Assembly: GCF_024497955.1 (NCBI RefSeq)
Contig: NZ_JANHKP010000013.1
Span: 180,086 to 244,085, forward strand
DNA: 64,000 bases
Source: Streptomyces sp. C10-9-1
GTDB taxonomy: Bacteria; Actinomycetota; Actinomycetes; Streptomycetales; Streptomycetaceae
Direction: 5' to 3'
Of the stretch, positions 33,495-41,074 are shown piece by piece; the first letter of the stretch is position 1; every line of letters starts with the position of its first letter. Under the pieces are notes generated by a model that saw only the letters and a program-made list of their open reading frames with translations, had not been told where the DNA came from and searched no databases. The position numbers were made by a program, and so were the translations under genes.

Positions 33495-34088
33495 TCACGG
33501 ACGACGCTCTCCGTGGCTGGCGCCCTCCCGCCGCGGCAGCCCGGCGCCGTCGCGCAGCAGCGAGGCGGTGGCCAGCAGGAGGTCGACGTCCGTACGGTCA
33601 GGGACCATCCGGGGGGTGTGCGGGCGGCCTTCGGGCCGTACGCGCAACTCGGCCCACACCGTCTTGCCGGGGGCTCCCGGGCGAGGGCTGACGCCCCAGT
33701 CGTCCGCGAGGGCGGCGACGAGAAGCAGGCCCCGGCCGGACCCGGCAAGCGAGTCGGCCGCCGGAGCGCTGGCCGGAGGCCGCTTCTCGGCGCGGGTGTC
33801 GGTCACCTCGATGCGGAAGGCGCCCCCGCCCAGCGTGAGACGGACATGGAAGTCCCGGCCGGGGACATGGCCGTGCCGCACGGCGTTGGCGGCGAGTTCC
33901 GAGGCGATGAGCGTGAGCGACTCGTTGGCCGGGGCCGTGTACGGGTGGCCCCAGTCGTTCAGCCGGTGCGAGACGAGGCGACGGGCGAGGCGGGCCCCGC
34001 GAGGCGTCGAGGTGAAGCGCATGGTGAACTCGCGCTCAGGCGCGGGCTGCTGCGGCATATGCCCGTTCGGGGGAGTTGCTGACTTCAT
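33495..34088 (-). CDS. RsbW-like ATP-binding protein of an XRE/DUF397 cluster
   Basis: This 197-residue GHKL ATPase has an N-box (LIASELAANAVRHGHVPG) and a G-box (SGRGLLLVAALADDWG). The Arg/Pro-rich C-terminal extension is longer than in minimal anti-sigma kinases. It is divergently transcribed from an XRE regulator and a DUF397 protein, the abaA/whiJ-like triad repeated many times in Streptomyces genomes and linked to development and antibiotic control. ATG 34088 was kept; ATG 34058 (MPQQPAPERE) is an alternative. Client proteins are unknown. Confidence 0.8.
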   Translation of the reverse strand: MKSATPPNGHMPQQPAPEREFTMRFTSTPRGARLARRLVSHRLNDWGHPYTAPANESLTLIASELAANAVRHGHVPGRDFHVRLTLGGGAFRIEVTDTRAEKRPPASAPAADSLAGSGRGLLLVAALADDWGVSPRPGAPGKTVWAELRVRPEGRPHTPRMVPDRTDVDLLLATASLLRDGAGLPRREGASHGERRP

Positions 34089-34261
34089 GGGGTAAACGGT
34101 CGCGGACTCTGCGTAGCGTTGACCAGGAGCGATGCGCTGACGGGCACGGGCTGTACGCGGGGGCGGTGGGCTTGTGTGCGGCGCGGGGCGTGACCGATTT
34201 CTGCGAGCGCACGTTGGGCCGGAATCGGTGGCTGTGGTGGTCGTACGGGAGGAGCAGCGGC

Positions 34262-35092
34262 GTGAACGACGAGGATCGGCAGCCGGAGGGCGAGGGCGCC
34301 GCGGGCATTCTGTTCGTGTTCGGGCGGCAGTTGAAGCTGTTCCGCGAACGGGCGGGGATGGACCGTGCGAGCTTCGGTTCGCTGACCGGGTACTCGGCCT
34401 CCACCATCGCGGCGTTCGAGCAGGGGAGACGCATTCCCCCGCCGAGGTTCATCGACCAGGCGGATGAAGTCCTGGGAGCGGGTGAGGTCCTGCGCGCGAG
34501 CAAGGAGGAGGTGGCTCGCGCTCAGTACCCTGCGTTCTTCCGCGACGCGGCCAAGCTGGAGTCCGAGGCCGTCGTTCTGCATGTGTACGCCACCCAGGCT
34601 GTGCCGGGGCTCTTGCAGAGCGAGGAGTACGGGCGTGCGGTGTTCGCCATGTGGCGACCGCAGCTGGAGGAAGAAGTCATCGAGCAGCGTCTGGGAGCCC
34701 GATTGGCACGGCAAGGCATCTTCGACCGGCGGCCGTCTCCGCACCTCAGCTTTGTGATTGAGGAGGCGGTACTGCTGCGTCCGCTGGGTGGTCAGTCTGT
34801 ATGGCGGGGGCAGATGGAGCAGCTCCTGTTGATCGAGGAGAAGCGGAACGTCGAGGTTCAGGTGATGCCGCTCTCCCGTCACGAACATGCCGGATTGGCT
34901 GGCCCGTTCACCTTGATGGAGATGAAGGATGGGCGCAGGATCGCGTATGCGGAGGTGCAGGGCGACAGCCGGGTCCACACGCAGCGCCAGAGGGTCCGGG
35001 AGCTTGAACGTACGTACGGGTCCCTGCGTGCTCAGGCCCACACTCCGGCAGAATCGCGTGCGTTGATCGAGAAGCTGTTGGGAGAGAGATGA
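34262..35092 (+). CDS. XRE-family regulator with DUF5753 effector domain (WhiJ-like)
   Basis: This 276-residue protein has an N-terminal helix-turn-helix (LFRERAGMDRASFGSLTGYSASTIAAFEQGRRIP). It is joined to a DUF5753 domain (VLHVYATQAVPGLLQSEEYGRAVF, VIEEAVLLRPLGG, MPLSRHEHAGLAGPFTLME). WhiJ-type proteins act with DUF397 partners as repressors of development or secondary metabolism. GTG 34262 has GGGAGGAG seven bases upstream; the frame is open further up but those residues are unrelated to the family. Its stop overlaps the DUF397 start (ATGA). Confidence 0.93.
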   Translation: MNDEDRQPEGEGAAGILFVFGRQLKLFRERAGMDRASFGSLTGYSASTIAAFEQGRRIPPPRFIDQADEVLGAGEVLRASKEEVARAQYPAFFRDAAKLESEAVVLHVYATQAVPGLLQSEEYGRAVFAMWRPQLEEEVIEQRLGARLARQGIFDRRPSPHLSFVIEEAVLLRPLGGQSVWRGQMEQLLLIEEKRNVEVQVMPLSRHEHAGLAGPFTLMEMKDGRRIAYAEVQGDSRVHTQRQRVRELERTYGSLRAQAHTPAESRALIEKLLGER

Positions 35093-35292
35093 GCGGGGAA
35101 GAGACCGGGCTTGACCTGGACCGACTGGCATGGTTCAAGAGCAGTTACAGCGCCGGTGACGGCGGCGAATGTGTTGAGGTCGCCGCCCGCCCCGGCCGGG
35201 TCCACGTCCGCGACTCGAAGGACACGACCCGCGCCGCACTGGCCGTGGAACCCGCCGCATGGACCGCGTTCGTCCGGTTCGCGGCACTCTGA
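35089..35292 (+). CDS. DUF397 protein
   Basis: This 67-residue protein has the full family signature: LAWFKSSYSAGDGGECVEVA, then VHVRDSKDTTRAAL and a C-terminal WTAFVRF. DUF397 proteins (for example BldB-associated and WhiJ-linked ones) pair with the preceding XRE/DUF5753 protein and are thought to relieve or modify its DNA binding. Start and stop codons overlap with the upstream gene, so the two are made together. Length is normal. Confidence 0.93.
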   Translation: MSGEETGLDLDRLAWFKSSYSAGDGGECVEVAARPGRVHVRDSKDTTRAALAVEPAAWTAFVRFAAL

Positions 35293-35462
35293 TCGGGCAA
35301 GGCCTTCGGCAGTCCCGCGCTGCCGAGGGCTCCGCACAGGCCACCTTCGGCGACGTCACCGCGCTCATGGGCCACGGTCCGATGGCTGTCACCACGGCGG
35401 GCGTGCTGTCACCAGGGCCACCGGGGGCGGGCGCCGAGCAGGGTTCGGACCCCGGTGCACTC

Positions 35463-36236
35463 TCAGCTGTCCACCCCGGCTTCCCACTTGAGCCGGCGCA
35501 GCATGTCGTCGCTGAAGAGGTGCCGGCTCCGGTCGAGCAGTTCGCCCACCTCCGCGTCGGCGCGCTGCCCGTCCTGCGGTGGATGCCAGCGCCGCGCTGC
35601 TTGCTCGGCCCGGGCGCGCAGCTTCATGTCCGGGTCCTGGAACAGACCGACCGCCGCCCGTAGCGCCACGGTGCCGCCGCGTGCGTCGAGCAGCCGGAAC
35701 GCTCCGACGCGGACGTGCGGCGGTCGATCGGTACCGGTGCGCTCCAGGAGCCAGTCGGCGGGCAGTTCCCCGGCCGAGGGGAGCAGCGCGGTGGCGGTCT
35801 CGCGGACGACACCGGTGGCAGGGTCGTCGAGGAGCGGCCGCAACTGCTCCGCGTCCGTGCAGTCCAGTAGCCGCAGCCCTGCCACCGCTCGCGCCCGCAC
35901 CCCGGCCGCCGGGTGCGCGAGCAGCGGTCGCAGGAACCCGGCGTCCGCGCGGTTCCCGCACTCGGCCAGCCCGATGACCGCGCCGGGCGGCAAGTCGGGG
36001 TCGTCCGATGGCGTGCACCGCTCCCGGTACCGGACCGCCGGGTCGGCCCCCTGCTGTCGTACGACATACCGGGCACAGGCACGCACCAGCGCGGAACGGT
36101 CGCTGAGAAACGCCTCCGCCTGCCCCGGCCGCCCCGCCCGTCTCAGCGCGGTGACGCCTGCCGAACGGGTACGCGGGTTGCGTGCGGACAGCAGCGGAGG
36201 CAGCACTTCCTCGTAGGCGTCCTCACGACGGCTCAC
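35463..36236 (-). CDS. HEAT-repeat protein, probably 5' truncated
   Basis: 257 residues made almost wholly of HEAT-like helical repeats of ~30-35 residues (LLSARNPRTRSAGVTALRRAG, FLRPLLAHPAAGVRARAVAGLRLLD, QLRPLLDDPATGVVRETATALLPS, KLRARAEQAARRWHPP). They would form a curved protein-binding scaffold. A segment RYVVRQQGADPAVRYRER is typical of longer Streptomyces HEAT proteins that carry a further ~150-200 N-terminal residues; here the frame simply begins in a repeat at GTG 36236 with no ribosome site. Seventeen bases upstream lies the decapitated start of a toxin tip on the other strand, so a recombination junction is likely. Confidence 0.6.
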   Translation of the reverse strand: MSRREDAYEEVLPPLLSARNPRTRSAGVTALRRAGRPGQAEAFLSDRSALVRACARYVVRQQGADPAVRYRERCTPSDDPDLPPGAVIGLAECGNRADAGFLRPLLAHPAAGVRARAVAGLRLLDCTDAEQLRPLLDDPATGVVRETATALLPSAGELPADWLLERTGTDRPPHVRVGAFRLLDARGGTVALRAAVGLFQDPDMKLRARAEQAARRWHPPQDGQRADAEVGELLDRSRHLFSDDMLRRLKWEAGVDS

Positions 36237-36253
36237 GGCGCACCGACGTCGAC

Positions 36254-36625
36254 ATGGAGATCAACCACATCCCCGCCAAGAACTCCTACGCCCACCTGGA
36301 CGAGCCGGGATTCCGGACGAACAGCAGGGGCGGCGGCGCGGGCATGGGCCCCGCGATCCGCATGGAGTACGACGACCACCGCATCATGACCAGCACAGGA
36401 TCCAGCGCAGAATCCGTCGCATGGCGAGCCAGGCAGCGGGCGCTGATCGACGCCGGCCACTGGGACCAAGCCATGAAGATGGACATCGACGAGATCCGGG
36501 AGAACTTCGGCGACAAGTACGACACGCACATCAAGGACATGATCGACAGCCTCCAGAACAACGGGAAGTTCCAGAAGATGCTGGAGAAGCGAGGCTGGAC
36601 CGTCGACTACGACATCCTGAAGTGA
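36254..36625 (+). pseudogene. Orphan polymorphic-toxin tip (5' truncated), possible His-metal nuclease
   Basis: The 123 visible codons start MEINHIPAKNSYAHL and include GPAIRMEYDDHRIMTSTG, RQRALIDAGHWDQAMKMDIDEIRENFGDKYDTHI. This pattern (E-x-x-H-x-P near the N-terminus, DH-x-x-x-T in the middle, then MDI-x-x-IR-x-x-FGDKYD) recurs at C-termini of RHS and other contact toxins and resembles His-metal finger nucleases. There is no signal, shell or ribosome site, and the frame runs back into the truncated HEAT gene's opposite strand. It is therefore a displaced toxin module. An immunity gene follows 25 bp downstream. Confidence 0.68.
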
Positions 36626-36650
36626 CCCACACAGAGGAAGGGGCAACCCC

Positions 36651-37139
36651 ATGGACCTGACGCTGAACCCGCCTCACGGCGTGGAGCCCGTACGTCTCGG
36701 CATGACGCCCGACGAAGCGCTCGCCGCCGTAGCCCCCTGGGGCACCCCCAAGCTCGTCCCCGCACAGGGTCGTCCCCCCAAGAGGATCTTCACGGCCTTC
36801 CGGGAGATCCGCTTCAACGTCCTCCTGGAGGGCTCGGGCGAATCCGTCACCGCAGTGGAGCTGTGGTGGCCCGGTGAGGGGCGCGCCAGCTCCGTCCGCG
36901 TGCTGCTCGACGGCGACGACGTCTTCACCACACCCGCCGAGGACCTCTTCCGCAAGGCCGAGGAACGCGGCTGGACCGTCGACCGGACGGACCCCGAGTA
37001 CCCGTTCATCCCCGGAGTCTCCCTGGGCTTCACGCGCCAGACCTCCCAGGAGGTTCCCCGCACGCCGCAGGGACTGCCCCTCTTCGTGACGTCCGTGCTT
37101 GTCGGAGGGGAGCACTACTACGACGCTGAAGCGCGGTAG
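36651..37139 (+). CDS. Putative immunity protein of the second orphan toxin tip
   Basis: This 162-residue soluble protein has no signal peptide. Features: VEPVRLGMTPDEALAAVAPWG at the N-terminus, a central ESVTAVELWWPG strand pair, and FIPGVSLGFTRQ with a C-terminal FVTSVLVGGEHYY. No named family is recognised with certainty, although the VxLGMxxxEA opening is common in small actinobacterial immunity-like proteins. AGAGGAAGGGG lies ten bases before the ATG, so it can be translated even though the toxin gene is broken. Role is inferred from its place directly after a toxin module. Confidence 0.6.
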   Translation: MDLTLNPPHGVEPVRLGMTPDEALAAVAPWGTPKLVPAQGRPPKRIFTAFREIRFNVLLEGSGESVTAVELWWPGEGRASSVRVLLDGDDVFTTPAEDLFRKAEERGWTVDRTDPEYPFIPGVSLGFTRQTSQEVPRTPQGLPLFVTSVLVGGEHYYDAEAR

Positions 37140-37598
37140 CCCGAGATGACACACCAGGGACGGGAAGCAAGCACCCAGCTCCGCCTCGTACCTCTCCCTC
37201 CACACCCTGTCCGCAGTCTTCATTACGACGTAGTGGAAGTCAGACGTCGATGGGGGATCGCCCCTCCCGCGGCGGCGGTCGACGGCTGCGGTGCCTCGCT
37301 GGCCCCGACCCCGGCGGGCGCGCGTTGCGTCGAGGGGGTGAGTACGCGGGACTGCCACAGCACGTCATGGAGTGCGGTGCGCTCGCGGTGTCGGCCGAGG
37401 ACGTCGGTGTCTACCGCCCTGACCTGGCTCGGTCCTGTCCGGTCGTGACCCTCGCCTCGCCCGGAGGTGCCGAGAGGGCACCCCGGTCGCACCCGGCCTT
37501 CACACCGGCCGGTCTGCCCGCTGTCTCCCGCAGACGGCCCCTGGACCGGGTAGGGCCAACTCGGCTACGTGAGCGCGCAGTTACTGTAAGTTCCTGCT
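37140..37598. other. Intergenic region after the orphan toxin module
   Basis: 459 bp with only short frames of biased composition on both strands, none with a ribosome site or a recognisable motif. The last ~30 bp (TTACTGTAAGTTCC, 37580-37593) are AT-richer and may hold the promoter of the EcsC-like gene. Nothing else is seen. Confidence 0.35.
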
Positions 37599-38462
37599 AT
37601 GAATCAGGGCAAGGTGAGTGAGAACCCGGAATCGCGCTTCTCCGCGGTGATGGTGGGTGCGGCCAGGCTTCCGGGCGTGCGCATCCATCGGGAGGCGTAC
37701 CTCCGTAAGGCGCTGGCGCGCTACTGCACCGAGGACGAGATCCGCAGGGCGGTCGAGGGGACCCCCGCGGCGGCGGGCCTCACCACCGAGCTGCTGGGCC
37801 GGGCGGCCGACGACTCCATCCGCTACGAGACGGCCAAGGCCAGTGCCCTCTCCGCCGCGGCCGGGGTACCCGGATTCCTGGCCCTGCCCGCCACCGTGCC
37901 GGCCGACACGGCCCAGTACTTCGCCCACATGCTGCGCATCTCGCAGAAGCTCGCCTACCTCTACAGCTGGCCCGACCTGTTCTCCGACGACGGCGACGAC
38001 GTCGACGACGCGACGATGGGCGTGCTCACACTGTTCTTCGGCGTGATGTTCGGTACCCAGTCGGCGAACGCGGCCGTGGGGAAGGTCGCGGGGATGATGG
38101 CGGAGCAGGTCGCCAGGAAGCTGCCCCAGAAGGCGCTCACCCAAGGCGTCGTCTACCCGGTGGTGAAGAAGGTCGCGGCCTACATCGGTGTTCAGATGAC
38201 GAAGCAGACCTTCGCCAAGAGCGTCTCGAAGGCCATCCCGGTCGTCGGGGCCGCCGTGTCCGGCACACTCACCTTCGCGACGTACCGCCCCATGGCCAAG
38301 CGGCTCAAGAAGCACCTCTCCGAGTCGGTCCTGGCGCAGCCGACGCACCGCGTCGTGGTCGTGGAAGCCGGGGAGGCCCGCGAGACCCTCGTCCCGAAGC
38401 CTGCCGGGGGCTCCGCCACCGACGGAACCGCCGCAGCGACGGAGAGCCCCCGGCCCTCGTAG
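37599..38462 (+). CDS. EcsC-like protein
   Basis: This 287-residue protein matches the EcsC-like plan: GVPGFLALPATVPADTAQYFAHMLRISQKLAYLYSWPDLF, in which two amphipathic or membrane-touching helices precede a conserved aromatic motif. Further hydrophobic stretches are VLTLFFGVMFGTQSANAAVG and KAIPVVGAAVSGTLTFATYRPMAKRLKKHL. Family members are peripheral membrane proteins of unclear function, first named from an ABC-transporter locus of Bacillus. It is a single gene with a short leader. The C-terminal ~40 residues are Ala/Thr/Ser-rich and probably disordered. Assignment is by motif memory, so moderate confidence. Confidence 0.62.
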   Translation: MNQGKVSENPESRFSAVMVGAARLPGVRIHREAYLRKALARYCTEDEIRRAVEGTPAAAGLTTELLGRAADDSIRYETAKASALSAAAGVPGFLALPATVPADTAQYFAHMLRISQKLAYLYSWPDLFSDDGDDVDDATMGVLTLFFGVMFGTQSANAAVGKVAGMMAEQVARKLPQKALTQGVVYPVVKKVAAYIGVQMTKQTFAKSVSKAIPVVGAAVSGTLTFATYRPMAKRLKKHLSESVLAQPTHRVVVVEAGEARETLVPKPAGGSATDGTAAATESPRPS

Positions 38463-38705
38463 TCACGCACGACGAGAGGCGAAGAGGGATGCCGTGCGCA
38501 GGCTTTCGCTGAGGCATGTTCTGTCAGCGCGAGCGGTCAGTGTGCACGGCCCGATCCGCGCGGTCGCTCCGTGACGGGCCCCCGGCACAGGGGCCCGGGG
38601 CCGACGCCTGAGCGGCCCCCTGAGCGCCTTCGGTGCCGCTACGGGTGACGGTGCTTCCGGTCAATCCGTTCGACACCCGTTCGGAGCTGCGGGAAACTCC
38701 CCCCG

Positions 38706-39221
38706 ATGACTCAACGAACCGACACGCCTCCCAGCTGGGACGAGCGTACGCAGCTGGCCACCTTCCTGGACTACGCCCGAGCCACCGCCCGCGCCAAGTG
38801 CGAGGGCGTGTCCGCCGAGGACGCCCGCAAGGCCCCGCTCGCACGTTCACCGCTGATGACCCTGTGCGGGCTGATCAGCCATCTGCGGTGGGTCGAGCAC
38901 TACTGGTTCCAGGTGGTGTTCCTGGGTGAGGAGCCTGCGGGGCCGCTCGCCGAGGCGACCGACGACGATCCCGATCCCGAGATGCGGACGGCGGTCGACG
39001 TACCGCTGCCCCGGCTCCTCGCCGAGTACGAGGAGCAGAGCGCCCGCTACCGGCGACTGGTGGCCGACCACGACCTGGACTCGACGGCAGAGCGCCCCAT
39101 CAGCGACGGCCGCCGTGTCGACCTCCGCTGGGTGATCCTCCACCTGATCGAGGAGACGTCCCGTCACAACGGCCACCTGGATGTCGTGCGTGAGCTGGTC
39201 GACGGGCGGACCGGCGCCTGA
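38706..39221 (+). CDS. DinB-superfamily (DUF664) protein
   Basis: This 171-residue four-helix protein has the DinB/YfiT metal-binding pattern: LISHLRWVEHYWF with a His in helix 2, and LIEETSRHNGHLDVVRELVDG with HNGHLD at the end. Three His residues would hold a divalent metal. Actinobacterial members include mycothiol-dependent transferases, and the HNGHLD ending is typical of that mycothiol-linked subgroup, which makes a thiol-transfer role plausible but unproven. Single gene. ATG 38706 gives the usual family N-terminus. Confidence 0.85.
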   Translation: MTQRTDTPPSWDERTQLATFLDYARATARAKCEGVSAEDARKAPLARSPLMTLCGLISHLRWVEHYWFQVVFLGEEPAGPLAEATDDDPDPEMRTAVDVPLPRLLAEYEEQSARYRRLVADHDLDSTAERPISDGRRVDLRWVILHLIEETSRHNGHLDVVRELVDGRTGA

Positions 39222-39457
39222 CACCGCCGTGTTCGGGGAGCGGGACCGCCGCCCGGGCGCCTGCGGCAGGAGCGGCCGGCGGCCGCGGTCGGCGACGCGA
39301 GGCGCAGCCACCGCTGCCGCGGCCTGAACGGCGATGCCGTCGCCACCTCCGGGAGCCGACCCGTGCCGCATCCCGTGTGCCGCCGGGTGCCGGCCCCCGG
39401 GTCCCGCTCCGCTTCCACGGCTGACCGCCGCTCGGCCGGGCGCCCGGCCGGGCCGCG

Positions 39458-39769
39458 TCACGCCGGTGAGTGCGGTGCCACGCCCCGAGCCTCGACGTCG
39501 AACAGCGCAAGCTCCGGCTCGGCGCCCACCGCGCGGAAGAGCCGGGGAGCGGCCGGGCCCTCCGGGGCCCGGCGCATGGCCTCCAGGGCCGCGCCGTCCC
39601 GCCACAGGGTCTGGATCCGCCAGCGGCCGTCCCGGCCCCTCAGCAACTCCGTCCGCAGCGCCCCGTCGGGCAGGGGGCCCGCGACGAGCGCACGGTAGGC
39701 CGCCACGAGTTCGCCTTCCCGCTCCGGGGCGACGACTGCGCTGACCTCGCTCAGCACCTGTCCGGTCAT
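39458..39769 (-). CDS. ABM-family (antibiotic biosynthesis monooxygenase-like) protein
   Basis: This 103-residue ferredoxin-like alpha/beta barrel has VVAPEREGELVAAYRALV, LLRGRDGRWRIQTLWRDGAALEAM, and a C-terminal ALFDVEARG strand. ABM proteins work as dimers; some are cofactor-free oxygenases and others are haem-degrading or of unknown role. Nothing nearby points to a substrate. ATG 39769 starts at the first beta strand. It is divergent from the universal stress protein gene. Confidence 0.7.
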   Translation of the reverse strand: MTGQVLSEVSAVVAPEREGELVAAYRALVAGPLPDGALRTELLRGRDGRWRIQTLWRDGAALEAMRRAPEGPAAPRLFRAVGAEPELALFDVEARGVAPHSPA

Positions 39770-40091
39770 GACCCTCGCCTCCCTCTCCCCACGCTACGCG
39801 GCCTGCTCCGGCGGCGCCCGCGCGCCTTTGGCGCCCGGCCGCCGCCGTCCGCGCGAGAAGGCCGCGGCCCCGCCCGCGGAGCAGCGCCCACCGGCACCGC
39901 GGAACGGTGCGCCGCAGTCCCGCGACGCAGCGGGGCGCCACCGCGGCCCGCCCCGACACCGGGTCCGAGATACCTCACTCGCTCCGTCCGGAAGAGCATC
40001 ATTTGTCATGCATCACGGCCCCTCCGCCCCGGCCCTCCCGGCCAGGCCGGGCGGCCGTCCGAGCACGACCCCTACACGAGGAGAAGCCGGC
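39770..40091. other. Divergent promoter region (ABM / universal stress protein)
   Basis: 322 bp between divergent genes. The only AT-rich patch is around 39995-40012 (CATCATTTGTCATGCATC), a possible promoter for the universal stress protein. No gene, repeat or clear operator was found. Confidence 0.35.
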
Positions 40092-40928
40092 ATGTCGGGA
40101 CGCATCGCGGTGGGAGTGGACGGCTCCGAGGAGAGTGCGGCGGCGGTGGACTGGGCGGCGGACGAAGCCGCCCTCCGCGGCGCCGAGCTGCGCCTGGTGA
40201 ACGCCTCGCTCTGGCGGGAGCACGCCGTCGTGGCCGTCCAGCCCGCCCGGGACGTCCGCGCCCGGCGCGCGCGGGACCTGCTCGGCGCCATGAAGGAGCG
40301 GGCCCGGTCCCGCCAGGGCGGAGTCACCACCAGCGAGGAGGAGGTGGAGGACGCGCCCGGCACCGTGCTGGTGTCCGCCTCCGCGGACGCCGAACTCGTG
40401 GTGCTCGGCTCGCACGGCCTCGGCGCCTCCGCGGGCTTCACCGCCGGATCCGTGGGCCAGGAGGTGGCGGCGGAGGCGCACGGCCCCGTCGTGCTGGTCC
40501 GGGGGGCCGGGGCGGAACCCGGCGGCCGCGTCGTCGTGGGCGTGGACCTCCGGTCCGCCGGCGAGGAACTGCTGCGCTTCGCCTTCGAGTTCGCCGCCCG
40601 CCGCTCCGCGCCCCTGCGCGTCGTGCACACCTGGCACCTGACTCCGCTGCACCACGCCCTGCACCCGCACAAGGAGGAGAGCACCGAGGCGGCCGGGGCG
40701 GCACTGAGCGAGGCGGTGCGCCCCCATCGCGAGCGGTACCCGCAGGTGGAGGTGGAGGAGGAGGCCGCCGTCGGACGGGCGGCCGAGCACCTGGTCGAGG
40801 CGGCCGCGGGCGCCGGGATCGTCGTGGTGGGGCGGCGGACGACGGCCCGCAGGGGCCACCTCGGCGCCACCGCCCACGCGGTGATCCACCACGCCGCCTG
40901 CCCGGTCGCCGTCGTCCCGCACACCTGA
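40092..40928 (+). CDS. Tandem universal stress protein
   Basis: This 278-residue protein has two UspA domains. Each has the opening strand with Asp (IAVGVDGSEESAAAVDWA; VVVGVDLRSAGEELLRFA). The ATP-binding G-x-x-G loop is complete in the first domain (GSHGLGASAGFTAGSVGQEV) and degenerate in the second (GRRTTARRGHLGATAHAVI). Such proteins respond to hypoxia and energy stress in actinobacteria. GAGGAG precedes the ATG. It lies 147 bp upstream of the tkt-gnd-zwf block and faces the same way, so common control under low oxygen is possible. Confidence 0.9.
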   Translation: MSGRIAVGVDGSEESAAAVDWAADEAALRGAELRLVNASLWREHAVVAVQPARDVRARRARDLLGAMKERARSRQGGVTTSEEEVEDAPGTVLVSASADAELVVLGSHGLGASAGFTAGSVGQEVAAEAHGPVVLVRGAGAEPGGRVVVGVDLRSAGEELLRFAFEFAARRSAPLRVVHTWHLTPLHHALHPHKEESTEAAGAALSEAVRPHRERYPQVEVEEEAAVGRAAEHLVEAAAGAGIVVVGRRTTARRGHLGATAHAVIHHAACPVAVVPHT

Positions 40929-41074
40929 CCCGAGAGGCCCGCACCGCGGACGGGAGGGGCCCGCGCACCTGACCCGACGGGCCCGCGCCGGGGCCGCCGC
41001 CGCGGGCATGCGGCCACCGGCGATGTGGCGTGTACTGGAAGGGCAGATGTCTCGAAGAGATCGGACCGCTGCCC

